DNA of 64,000 nt from Lota lota. Its lineage: Eukaryota; Chordata; Actinopteri; Gadiformes; Lotidae. The stretch is from contig JACYXH010000212.1 of NCBI GenBank assembly GCA_026745465.1, positions 487,501 through 551,500 on the forward strand, in the 5' to 3' direction. Below the pieces are notes generated by a model that was given only the letters and a program-made list of their open reading frames with translations, did no database searches and was not told the DNA's origin. The stretch's first letter is position 1. Each line of letters starts with the position of its first letter. Below, in pieces: positions 35,349 through 46,557 of the stretch. The translations under genes and the position numbers were made by a program.

Positions 35349-37939
35349 AAGTTCATATCTCCTCTGTCTTCTTTCAGGTACCAGGACCAGACGGAGACCA
35401 AACCTCGGAGATGTAAGCACCGTTAAATAAACACCCCACAGTTTGAACCAGTAGCGGCAGCAGGATTTAAGTAGTGGGACTGAGTAAAGTGTCTCAGTCA
35501 TTCAGTTTAAACAGGACAATACGCTGGCTGATTGTTTGCTGCATAACCTACAGCGCTTCATTTCCTGTGCTGTACAATGCTGTTTTCTATTTCTGTTTCC
35601 TTCAAATGGGATCTTTGCTTTTATTAAATGTAATTTTTGAGTGTGGTGATCCTGTGATGGTCATTACCATTGTTACATTATTATTTTTTCTTCTTTTTCT
35701 TTTAAAGATTTATTTTTGCATTTATTCATGAAGGTACAGTGAGATAGACAGTAAGGTATGGGAGAGAGAGGGGGGAGGACGTGCAGCAAAGGACCACAGG
35801 CAGGAATCGAACCTGGGTCGCTGCCTTAAGGACTAAAGCCCCCCTCACATGATCAGCACCCAACTCTGCGGTGCGCTACCTTTTGCGTCATGCACCGCGC
35901 AAAATTGCCAGAAATTGCCTCTAGCGCAGAGCATTTTTTGCGCTCAAAGTTCAAATTATTTAAACTTTGACCTTGCTTGTGCTGACCTTTTCAAAGCGCA
36001 ACCAATGAGATAACAGCTGTATGTGACGGAGCCAAAAGCGACACAGAATGTTATATTGTCAACATGTCGTCGTGGATCCTTAGCTCTCTGACCAAGTTGA
36101 ATTCTCCCTTTTTCAATACGAGGCAACAACGTTTCATGCGCCCAAACTTTTAAATACATGGTGTGTAATGTTTCCTTGCTGCCGATAAACGGTTGATGAC
36201 GTGCACCTGCGCTGCGCTTTCCCTCATCATGAGGAAGGGGCCTTAATGGAAGCGCTAGCGCAGAGCGTTTTTGCCCTGATCATGTGAAGGCAGCTTAAGC
36301 CTTAATGATACGCGCTCTGCCCGGTGAGCCACCGGTGTGCCCCAGTCATTGCCATTAGTACAATGCGTTAATCAATCTATGACGTGAATGTGAAAGTATC
36401 CAATCGCATTGGACCATTGGTAGGTTGTCTTAACTGAAGCTCACATTATCATTAAAAAGACTGACTTCCACGCCTCATTCTGATATACAGTATTTGGATT
36501 TCAATTGTTTTTAAATAAATGGCTACTATTATTGTGTTGTCTCCATCTATGGTCGCTTTTGCCTGTGGTGGGCCTAGTGGTAACACACACTTCTAGGTAG
36601 ATGTTTAGATATGAGTTTTCAGTAGGCTTAGCCAGTATTTCGATTCCTATAATGTGGGCCTGTGAAGCCCTTTAAAACTGTAACTGTGATTGCGAGCAAT
36701 ACAAATCATTCTACTCAGGCCCCACCATCACTGAGAAGAGAGGTCAGCCAGCTAACATTAGCCAATTAGTCATCTGTGTAGAAAACTATTCAAAAGTTTA
36801 ATCTTGCAAGTTAAAAGAAAACGCTGGTCCGTTTTGTCAAATAACTGCATAGAAGTAATTATAAGTAAACATATTTTTGGAGGGACTTTACATTAAAAGT
36901 GGTTGGTTATCAAATGATGTATCCAAGGAACCATCTGTAATCACTAGTGAACACATGAGTGTTCTTCTCTCTAGAGATGTGGTCTATCTAAGTTCATCAT
37001 TTCACTAGTTAACACATGAGTGTTCTCTCTAGAGTTGTGGTCTGTCTAAGTTCATCATTTCACTAGTGAACACATGAGTCTTTTCAGTATCTTTTCATTA
37101 TGCCACAGTAAAGAAACCCTTATTAATGTGTCTCCTCCAAGAGTAATTGCATCGATGTGGTAAAGTATGGACGGACCTAGTCCTGGTATGTGGGTGTTGA
37201 ATGACATCCAGCCTGGCACTAGAGAAGCTAACGAATGTGGTGAGAGGAAAGCCAACAAACTTTAGTAAGATATTTGATCATTCATTCAATTTCTGGAATA
37301 TAATCAAGCAAATAACGAGTTATAGAACAAATGAGTAAATGGAAGATCAGATGGTTCACATTGATGTGAAAAAAAGAAGCCCTACTTTTTATATTTATTT
37401 TTCATACTCACGCAACTTGATCAAAAAGCAATGCTTTGTTATTTGTTTAAATATATCTGTATCTGTATCTGCCTATCAGATGTCATAAATGATGTCGAAA
37501 GCACTCAATTTACTTATTTTCTGTTTCTTTTCAGCTGGTTTCTTCTGTTTTAGATTTTCTCTTTGTTTTGTTTTATCCTGAAGAATGTGGAGGGAGAGAG
37601 GGAGGGAGGGAAAGAGGGAGGGAGGGAGAGAGGGTGGGAGGGAGAGAGGGTGGGTGGGAGAGAGGGAGGGAGGGTTTTGGGGGTGCTTTACTGTACGATT
37701 GTCTGATGATGGAAATTTTCTGTGAAAAAAAAGAAAAAACAAGTTCATCACGTCACTGGTGAACACATGAGTGTTGTTCTCTAGAGTTGTGCTGTCCCAA
37801 ATCCTGGGAATAGCAACCCTATGAGAAGTAAAACTAAAAAATAACCAGAATTGACTAAAGGGGAAGCTATGAAACACTATGGGGCACATGTGTGTGTGCG
37901 TGTGTGTATGTGTGTGTGTGTGTATGTGTGTGTGTGTGT

Positions 37940-37979
<40 letters not shown>

Positions 37980-38210
37980 TTGTGTGTGCATATGCGTGTT
38001 TACCTGCCTGCCTGCCCACCTGCCTGCGTGTGTGTGAGTAAGGATCAGAAGGACATAGCATAAGATAAAACAAGTAAGCACTTTGTACCATTCGTTGTGG
38101 TCTAAAAATGTGATTCTGTGATCGGCCCAGTAGTTACCAGGCTTCTGTGATTATTCTGCTAATCATGGTGTGAAGAGGAAGGAAGTCTTTCAATGTGGTT
38201 GGCTTCTGTT
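35349..38210. other. Spacer between units A and B
   Basis: Holds the unit A 3' UTR, a minus-strand SINE with a nested MITE (35750-36345), an L2-like tail (GCCTGTGAAGCCCTTTAAAAC, 36659), two copies of a 60-bp minisatellite (about 36930-37085), a purine-rich GGGAGG block (37590-37675) and (GT)n at 37889-37977. No coding exon seen. Confidence 0.6.
35750..36345 (-). mobile_element. SINE (minus) split by a MITE, copy 1
   Basis: On the minus strand GGCTCACCGGGCAGAGCGCG begins a tRNA-like head; its other half (CAGGTTCGATTCCTGCCTGTGG) resumes beyond the insertion. The intruder spans 35837-36295 with ends AGCCCCCCTCACATGATCAG and CTGATCATGTGAAGGCAGCT (inverted) and TAA on both sides. Copies recur at the same place in the 3' flanks of B and C. 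Confidence 0.7.
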
Positions 38211-38422
38211 CAGCGAAATGCATGATGAGCTGGACCCAGAGACTAGATGTCAGACCAGCTTCCTCATCAACAGTAAGATGTTGTATGTTGTTAACTTTTA
38301 CTTCAATGCTTAACACATGTAATTTATAGTTTTCCTTGCATTAACTTTTTAATTGTATTTTATCTGCAGGTGTGTTTAAATATCTCACCAGAACAAAAGA
38401 GTGAGAGAGGAGAGGACTCACT

Positions 38423-40640
38423 ATGCATTTAAGATCAGCAGCAAGAGGATTTCTAGCTTTCCTTCTGTCAGTGCCAGGTTGGTTCATTTACATTGTGAAC
38501 ATTTAGTTGAACTGTTTCAATAACTTGAAAACCAAGCAACTGGAATGAGGAGATATCTTCAACATGCTGTGAAACCACAGCATGTTGAAGATAGAACAAT
38601 AGTAAATAGAACATTAAAGAATCACCCTCTAGAATGCTGTGTTTGGTTAAACAGACCGCTAGAATAGAGAATGGTCCACTTTATATATTTCAGTTATGGT
38701 TCATTAGTCATTTGAAAATGCCACTTCCCTGCAAGTTGTATACAGCCTCTTGTAGTGAAAGTAGTGTACTGGTTTTTAGATCACAATACTCTGTGAATTA
38801 TTTGACAGAATATAAAGTATATTTGCATTTGAGATTTGTTGACCATTTCCTGGTTGCTAGGCAACCCTGAACTATTACATAATCGAAGGGTTAATTTAGT
38901 TACTTTTAGACTGTTTTGAAAAAAGATAAATGACAAAAGCTACTGTTTTCCCCCTTTTTATTCTATTAATGATGATTTAGACATGGCATATCAATCTTCT
39001 GCTATAATGTTGGAATTCTGATTCGGTAATATCTACTGTCCTCTCTCGTTGCTCCTCTCCTCTCCTTGTCTACGCATTTGTACTTGTCTCCTCTCGGTTC
39101 CTTGTCTGCTCTCCTCTTTTTGTCTCCTCTCCTCCTCCTTGTCTCCACTCTTCTCCTCTCCTTACCTTGTCTCCTCACTACTACTCCTATATCCCCCTAT
39201 CCTCCCCTTGACTCCAATCCTTTCCGTGTCTCCTCTCCTTACCTCCTGTCCTATACGTTCCATGTCTCCACATCTAAGTAATTACAAAGCTTATAGTCAC
39301 ATTAAGGAACCACATAGAATATAGCGCCGAGGCCTACAGAGACTAAACACAGCCTAGCAGCCTACACTACCATAATTAATTAACTATTAGTGTATGCTTA
39401 TTACTGCATTAACTAATTTAAATTAATGGTTAATTAATGTACCCTTATTGTAAAGTTTTCAAGGCTTAATTCAAACCAATAAACCAAATTCCTGAATCTT
39501 TTTCTTTTTTTCACTTACTATTTTTATTTAATGTCTCTATTTCGGGGGGGGGGGGTTTGAACTTGATAACCTCCCTGGCTACGCCACTGGTGTCACATGA
39601 TGTTCTGGAACGTTCCTCTCATAGCTCAGTGTCACATCCCGCCCCCTTCATTGAAGACTTCACGCTGTCCTTGTGTTTCCTGGTTCTGATTGTTCCCACT
39701 CACCTTGATTGTTTTCCCCTGTCCTTCATTAACATTCCCCTCCTAGTGTATTTAGTCTGTGTTTTTCCCTTCCTCTGTGCCAGTTCGTCTTTGTTTCTCT
39801 GTGTCAAACGTTCCAGCATTACTCCCAGCGATTCTTTACGATTCCTGGTTTTATGATTCCTGCCTGTTATTCCCGATTACGCCTTTGCCTTCTCCCTACC
39901 GGATTGTTTGCCTGACCTCCAACTGATTACCCATGTACCGAACCACTACGCCTGTCTACTCCCTGCCGGATTGTTTGCCTGATTGTCATGATTACCCGTG
40001 TACCGACCCTTGCTTCTTAGTAAAGACCATTCTTACTATCCAGACTGTTACCTCCGAGTCGTGCTTTTGAGTCCTTTTTTTCCCTGTGGTTCACCTAGTT
40101 CTTACACTCAGTGGTCAGCATGTATCTGTAGTTTCCATCTCCACCCACCAGCCTCCATCTCTTTATGTATCTTCTGATCTTTTCATCAGCTGAACCTCTG
40201 TGTCTTGTTAATTCTCAATGAGATGTTTGTTTTTTCACAGCGCTTCAGGGTAATGGTTACTGGAGAGTTACTTACTCACCTAGTAATGTCTGCGCTTTAA
40301 GAGGAGCAACGGTTGACATCATCTGCACTTATGTATACCCTGACAACGTACAGTACCGCCCTACCACAGTCAAAAGACTGTGGTTTACTAAAAGAGACAA
40401 CTATCAGCCACTTGATCTGGAAGAAGATGCAGACTATACAGGTCGTGTTGAATATAACAGTGGAGAGGTCAGCTGTGCCAGGTCCATATGTCATGGAACA
40501 TGTACCCTGAGAATCAAAGACCTGAGACCGAGTGACTCTGCTGTCTACAGGTTTAGTTTCACAATAAACCAACAAGATGGGAAATTTACTGGTGAACCTG
40601 GAGTGACGTTATCTGTAACAGGTAAACTATGATGAGTCTA

Positions 40641-40718
<78 letters not shown>

Positions 40719-41894
40719 TGGTGTGTGTGTGTGTGTGCACGTACATGAGTGAGAACAATTGTGTGTATGTGTGTATATTTGTGTGTGTGTGTGTGTGTTT
40801 GTGTGTGTATGTGTGTGTTTGTGTGTATGCATGCGTATGAATATGTGTGTGTCCTTGTGTGTGTTTGTGCGTGTACGTATGTGTGTGTGTGTGTTGGTGT
40901 ACTAGAAGGTATATGTTGTGTGTTATCTTAATTATTTTTTATAATATTGTGTCATTTGTTTTCACACTCAGGTCTCCAGGTGAAGGTGTCCCTTCCCACC
41001 CCTACCTATCCTGCATGGACAGAGCTGAAGTGTCACAGTCTGTGTGCTCTAGCTGGTGGCCCTCCCTACGTCTGGTTCAGGAATGGACAGAAAGTAAGAC
41101 AGGGAGTGAACTACAGGGACTACACTCAGTCTGGAGACAGCTATTCATGTGCTGTTAAAGGATACGAACGTCTCCAATCTCCTTTAGTGCGTAAGTCAAC
41201 TCCACAGTACACTCCACAGTACACTGACATTATACCAGATGTAATGGACCTTTCAGGGTACAGAACTACATGTTACTATGAACTACTGCAGTGGCCGTTC
41301 AAAACGTGCCTGTTCAGAACGGGCCGATTGCTTGGCCTCCCGTATTGCTGATTGCAGCTTTCTCCAGCGTCGCTCCTCTAAAATACTTTACACTCGACAC
41401 GGCCCTTCATAGTGTTCGCAGCTAAACAGCCTCCAAGTGTGAAGGCGATCGAATGAACAGTTGTCGAGAAATCTGAAGGACATGCAGAAGAGCCTCTTCT
41501 AACTATGGTTAGAGTATTATAACGGTTGTATATCCAGCATCCAAGTACAGTGACCAACTGAACTGCTGAACTGCAGAGCCCTGAAGCCCCGCCCCTGCTG
41601 CTGCACAGAGCACTGCTGGCTGTTTAGTTCAAAGTGTGCTAATATTGAAGATTTGATTGAATAAGTCGACACTGCACTTCCTCAGGTGTCAGCAATACGA
41701 ACGCCAAGGGTGAAGTAGATCAGATGAACAGTCCTAGAGATATACGAAGGACAAACATACATACATACATACATACATACATACATACATACATACATAC
41801 ATACATACATACATACATACATACATACATACATACATACAGTACGTACATACAGTACATGCATACATACATACATACTTACATACTTACATAC

Positions 41895-41925
<31 letters not shown>

Positions 41926-44900
41926 CATACTTACATACTTACATACATACAAACATACATACATACATACATACGTACATACATACATACATACATACAT
42001 ACATACATACATACATTCCTCGCTTTATTGGTAGATGGAACCGCTGGTATTTCATATAATTAATGAAATGTAACTGTTTACAGATGCTCCAAAGACCCCC
42101 TCAGTGACTTCCTCTGGTGAAGAAGAGGAGGGCATTTCAGTGACTCTGAGCTGCAGCAGTGATGCCAACCCAGCAGCTAACTACACCTGGTTCAAGAACG
42201 ACCAGCCTCTGCTCTGGAAACCAAGTCAACCTCATAGCCTCTCCTCAGTCCGCCCTGAAGACAGAGGAACGTACCACTGTCACGCAGAGAACAAATATGG
42301 ACAACTGGGCTCTAAGTCACTATTCATAGATGTTAAGTGTGAGTTGAATATCTGTCTAATATGTAAACATCTTTGCTATATCTGGTCTTTAAAATATTTA
42401 GCTGGTATTCATATATGGCTGTATGCCTTTACAACACTAATACTCATTAATGAGTAGTAGTACTTTATTAGTATAAACATTCATCTGTATCATACTGGCA
42501 TTGCATTTGCGTGCTTTTCACAGTTTTATATCTTTAGGATGAATATTGATCATTTGCGTTCATTACAGACGCTCCAAAGACCCCCTCAGTGACCGTGAGT
42601 CCCTCTGGTGAAATAGAGGAGGGCATTTCAGTGACTCTGAGCTGCAGCAGTGATGCTAACCCAGCAGCTAAGTACACCTGGTTCAAGGTTAATACAGATG
42701 GTTCCTCCAGAGTCATGAACCAGGGACAACAACTTGTCTTTAGACGCATCCTGTCTTCAGACTCTGGACAATATCGCTGTGAATCTAGGAATGAGCTTGG
42801 AACAAAATTGGAGTTCATCACTATTAACGTAAAATGTGAGTAAATCACATCTATTACATAATATTGAAGTTGTGAAAATAATATGAAGTGTGTCAACATT
42901 AGCCATCAGTAAATTCATTGAACAAAAACCACAGAAACTTATCCACGTGATTTTCACTATCAGTAATACTGTCATGAATATAATACATGTTTCTATGTGT
43001 CTCCAGATGGGCCCAAACACACATCTGTGTATTCAAGTCCCTCTGGTGAAATAAAGGAGCGCATTTCAGTGACTCTAAGCTGCAGCAGTGATGCTAACCC
43101 AGCAGCTAACTACACCTGGTTCAAGAACGACCAACCTCTGCTCTGGGAATCACGTCAATCTCATACCCTCTCCTCAGTCTGCCCTGAAGACAGAGGAACG
43201 TACCGCTGTCACGCAGAGAACAAATATGGACAACTGGACTCTAAGTCACTATTCATAGATGTTAAGTGTGAGTTGAAAATTTGTCTAATATGTAAACATC
43301 TTTGCTATATCTGGTCTTTAAAATATTTAGCTGGTATTCATATATGGCTGTATGCCTTTACAACACTAATACTCATTAATGAGTAGTAGTACTTTATTAG
43401 TATAAACATTCATCTGTATCATACTGGCATTGCAGTTGCGTGCTTTTCACAGTTTTATATCTTTAGGATGAATATTTACCATTTGCGTTCATTACAGACG
43501 CTCCAAAGACCCCCTCAGTGACCGTGAGTCCCTCTGGTGAAATAGAGGAGGGCAGTTCAGTGACTCTGAGCTGCAGCAGTGATGCTAACCCAGCAGCTAA
43601 CTACACCTGGTTCAAGGATCATGGCTCAGTGAAAGAATCTGGGCAGAACGTCACCATCACTAATATCACATCCGAGCTTGAAGGAAACTATTACTGCCAA
43701 GCACATAATGCAATCGGACATCATAATTCCACCTTTTTGTTCATTAAAGGTAATGGTTCATTTAAAAGAAAGACACAGTCACAGACACACAGTTAAACAT
43801 TGGCCTACCTATATTGCAGTTTGTTATCAGTGTTTGAAATCATATGACTATGTTCCAGTGACGACATCATCACAGACAGCAATAGTAGCTGTAAAAACCA
43901 TTGGTGTGGTACTGGCCCCCATACTCCTCCTGGTCTTCCTCTGGATGAGGTGAGATATTCTCTCTCTCTCTTTCCTGTTTTCCATTCCTTCACTTCTCCT
44001 GTTGCTTCTTCATCTCTCTGTTCTCTTCACCAGAAGAAAGAGGGCCTCCAGAAAAGCACGTGGACAGGGAGGAATGCCAGATACAGTGGAGGAGGTGAGA
44101 CACAGGAAGCCATTTATTACTAACCCATCCTTTACCAAGATACATGGTGGAAATGTCATGAGGTCACAACGCAAGACCACACATTAGACTTCTAGTTGTT
44201 TCCTTATTAAGTGTCCTTCTCTGTTGCTCTATTCCTGTAGCTAGGAGATACTGTACATCACAGTGTCTCTATCTTTCACCAAGAATGTGAAGTTAAACCC
44301 TCTGCCTGATTTGGAAAATTCCAAACTGGAGATAACTTATGTTGACATTTTACAGCTTTAAACAAAGCCTATTTTAGTAGAAGTGTGCATTACACCTCCC
44401 AAACAGAATTACTTTTAGAAGTGGGAAGAGAGAGATTACTGCAGTCATAAGTGTTCTACAGGAAGAGAGTGTATCCTACTTGGCGATCCTAATATGTTTT
44501 ACTTTAAAAGAGTGTATCTTACTTGGCGCTCTTAATGTTTTTTACAGGAAGAGAGCATATCTTACCTGCCGATTTTCATCCAAATGTGACAACTCCAAGA
44601 AGCTCTCTGGTAGTTGTCCTTGTGGAGTTTAATCAGTTGTTTGGGTTAATCAACTGATTGAGGAGCCAACAGGGTTGTGTTTCAATAGAGCATCATTTCT
44701 AGATGTTATTATGGTGTCAGAGAAATACAAAACATGTCTGCCAGGTGTTGGCTTTAGGGATCACTTGCTCATCTTTTGCACCTGTAAAATCCTGAAAGTG
44801 CACTGGAACAGGGAAATAACTGCATAATATGTACCATGAAAAGTTCCTCAAAAGAGTGATTTATTCACACATTAATGGTGCAGGATTGGTCAGGTGTGCT

Positions 44901-46557
44901 AAATATGCGACAGTGTAAATGGGCTATTTTTAAAGAACATTTGTATCCATGCTTGATACACCATTTTACAAATTAGGATTTAACAGCAGACCAAAATCTA
45001 CTACCAGTGAGATTTTAGACCGTTCTCTATCAACATTTAAAACTTTTGAAAAAGTAGCAAGATTATGATCAGTACAAAACCTTTATAAATCAGGGAAGAT
45101 ATAAAACAAAGCTATGCCAAAGCTGAAAATTATTAAGATGCAGTTAATGAAAATGTTAATCTGCCCCGAAAACTGTGGAAAGTGTTGAAGCAGATAAAGA
45201 TAACATAGACAAATGACAGTTTAAACATTGATAGCATTCTGTTTCACATTACAAAGATTGATCATCACTTTCTTCACTACTGTGGTTTTCCCTTTGTCTC
45301 AGAGTTGCCTATTAGCTCTGGATATAATGGTCACTTTATCATTGAGAGTTTCTACCACGACAGAAGAGACAGCTTTGAGCTGGGTGAAACAGCTGATAAT
45401 GAACTGGCCAGCTTGTTGCGCTCCGTGAGCCTAAACAAGGCCACTGGCCTGGATGGACTTCCTGCTAGGTTGATTGGGGACAGTACTGACATCACTGCTC
45501 AAAGCAATTCCACTGGAATGGCTCTGTTAGATCTACAGAAGGCTTTTGAGACAGTAGACCGCACCATTTTGTTGATTAACTTAAAATGTTTAAGGCTAAG
45601 AAACACATCAAGTGGTTTAAATCCTGTTTGACGGATAGATGATGGTGTGCAAGGTACTATAGATAGTATCATGCCAGAGAGTTGGCTTGTGGGATCTCCC
45701 AGGGGTCTAATCTCCGGGATGTTTTATGTTTTGTAACATTAAACCAAACCCAACCAGTGCTCCATGATCATCAGTACTGTTTGTGTGCTTTCTCTGCGGC
45801 ATTGTTGCCATGGCACCTGACACTATGTTACGGTGAGGTCATCTGGGAAAATAAACTTCAGTTTAATTTATTATCAGTCTGGGATTTAAGAGTCACGACT
45901 TGACAAAGTGATGTTTGCTAAAAGGGTGAGATCTAGGGTAAGATCTGGGGTGGCATCTTGGGTGACATCTAGAAGACAAACTGGGAACTGGTGAGACATC
46001 TGCCAGTGAGCAGAATGAGAAGATTGGTGAATGGAAGTAATGATGCCTAATTTTATTTTAAAGAAGCAAATGAACATGTTGTTCAAAGATAAAACGGTTT
46101 TAGGAGCTCAACAGTTGGAGGAAACCTTGCAGGAAGGACTTGAAGTGAGGCCTACAGCAGCCTGCATGGTGGGACCACTAGTCACCACTAAGGGTCTCTA
46201 GATGAACCAGAAACACATGACCTTCAGGACTGTCTTCAGGAAGTGTAAAGTGTTTTCTAAATGTACTCTTCTGTTCTCACTCCCCGATAGCCACATCCTG
46301 GTCCTGTGTATGACAACGTCTCAGCTCTGACCAATCGCTTTGCTCCTGCACCACAGAGAGAACCAATAGAAGAGCAGGATGACAATCACTATGCCAGCAT
46401 CCACACCTCTCTCTCAGAGAACCAGGAAGTGTCTCGCTGTTTGGCTGGCTCCCATGTCCAATTAGACCGGACAGATGAGGTCCTTTACTCTTTGGTCAAA
46501 ATAGACTATGTTTTGGGACTTAATCAACCCAATGGATCTGCTTTACAGGGAGACTGA
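38423..46557 (+). CDS. CD22/Siglec-like receptor, unit B (complete, six Ig domains)
   Basis: Predicted inhibitory B-cell/leukocyte type I membrane receptor. Exons: 38423-38477 signal peptide (MHLRSAARGFLAFLLSVP); 40241-40621 V-set; 40972-41190 Ig2; 42084-42338, 42569-42835, 43007-43267 and 43498-43749 C2-type Ig (each SVTLSCSSDANPAA.YTWF); 43820-43949 transmembrane (GVVLAPILLLVFLW; start could also be 43860); 44034-44094 basic juxtamembrane; 46291-46557 tail. Phases close, giving 715 residues. The V-set has the Siglec pattern: Cys before and in strand B (NVC, IIC), Cys in strand E (GTCTLRIKDL) and none in strand F. The essential F-strand Arg is Ser here (YRFSF). The tail carries PVYDNV (Grb2-type YxN), HYASIH, and VLYSLV (ITIM consensus VxYxxV). 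AATAAA at 46634-46639. Confidence 0.85.
39630..40106 (+). mobile_element. Solo LTR in unit B intron 1, TSD CTCAG
   Basis: Starts TGTCACATCCCG, ends TAGTTCTTACA, and is flanked by CTCAG at 39625-39629 and 40107-40111. Units C and D have the empty site (GCTCAGTGGTCAGC at 52108 and about 63231). Length 477 bp. It contains an internal duplication (GGATTGTTTGCCTGA twice) and a TAGTAAAGACC end region. Confidence 0.85.
40647..40905. repeat. (GT)n microsatellite, unit B
   Basis: In the intron between V-set and Ig2. The corresponding intron of C (52655-52868) and D (63770 to the window end) has the same repeat with different lengths. Confidence 0.9.
41230..42020 (+). mobile_element. Unclassified interspersed repeat with (ATAC)n tail, unit B
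   Basis: Absent from unit A at the matching place, present in C (53240-53872). Two related words occur (GTGAAGGCGATCGAATGAACAG and GTGAAGTAGATCAGATGAACAG), followed by a long tetranucleotide tail from 41755. The pattern suits the 3' end of a non-LTR element. No coding frame. Confidence 0.5.
45250..45900 (+). mobile_element. LINE reverse-transcriptase fragment in unit B
   Basis: An open stretch contains VSLNKATGLDGLPARLIGD and LLDLQKAFETVDRTILLINL, the RT domain motifs of a CR1/L2/Rex-like LINE. It is followed by a frame-broken ...CGISQGSNL region. It lacks the YADD and C-terminal parts kept in unit A. Intronic, so not host-coding. Confidence 0.7.

Noticed and set aside
41682..42059. Tyr-Ile-His-Thr repeat frames
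   Set aside because: Translation of the (ATAC)n tail of an interspersed repeat; the same at 53655-53912.
45305..45631. Open frame considered as a host gene
   Set aside because: NKATGLDGLPA and LLDLQKAF.TVDRTILL are LINE RT motifs; it is intronic and recurs in unit C.
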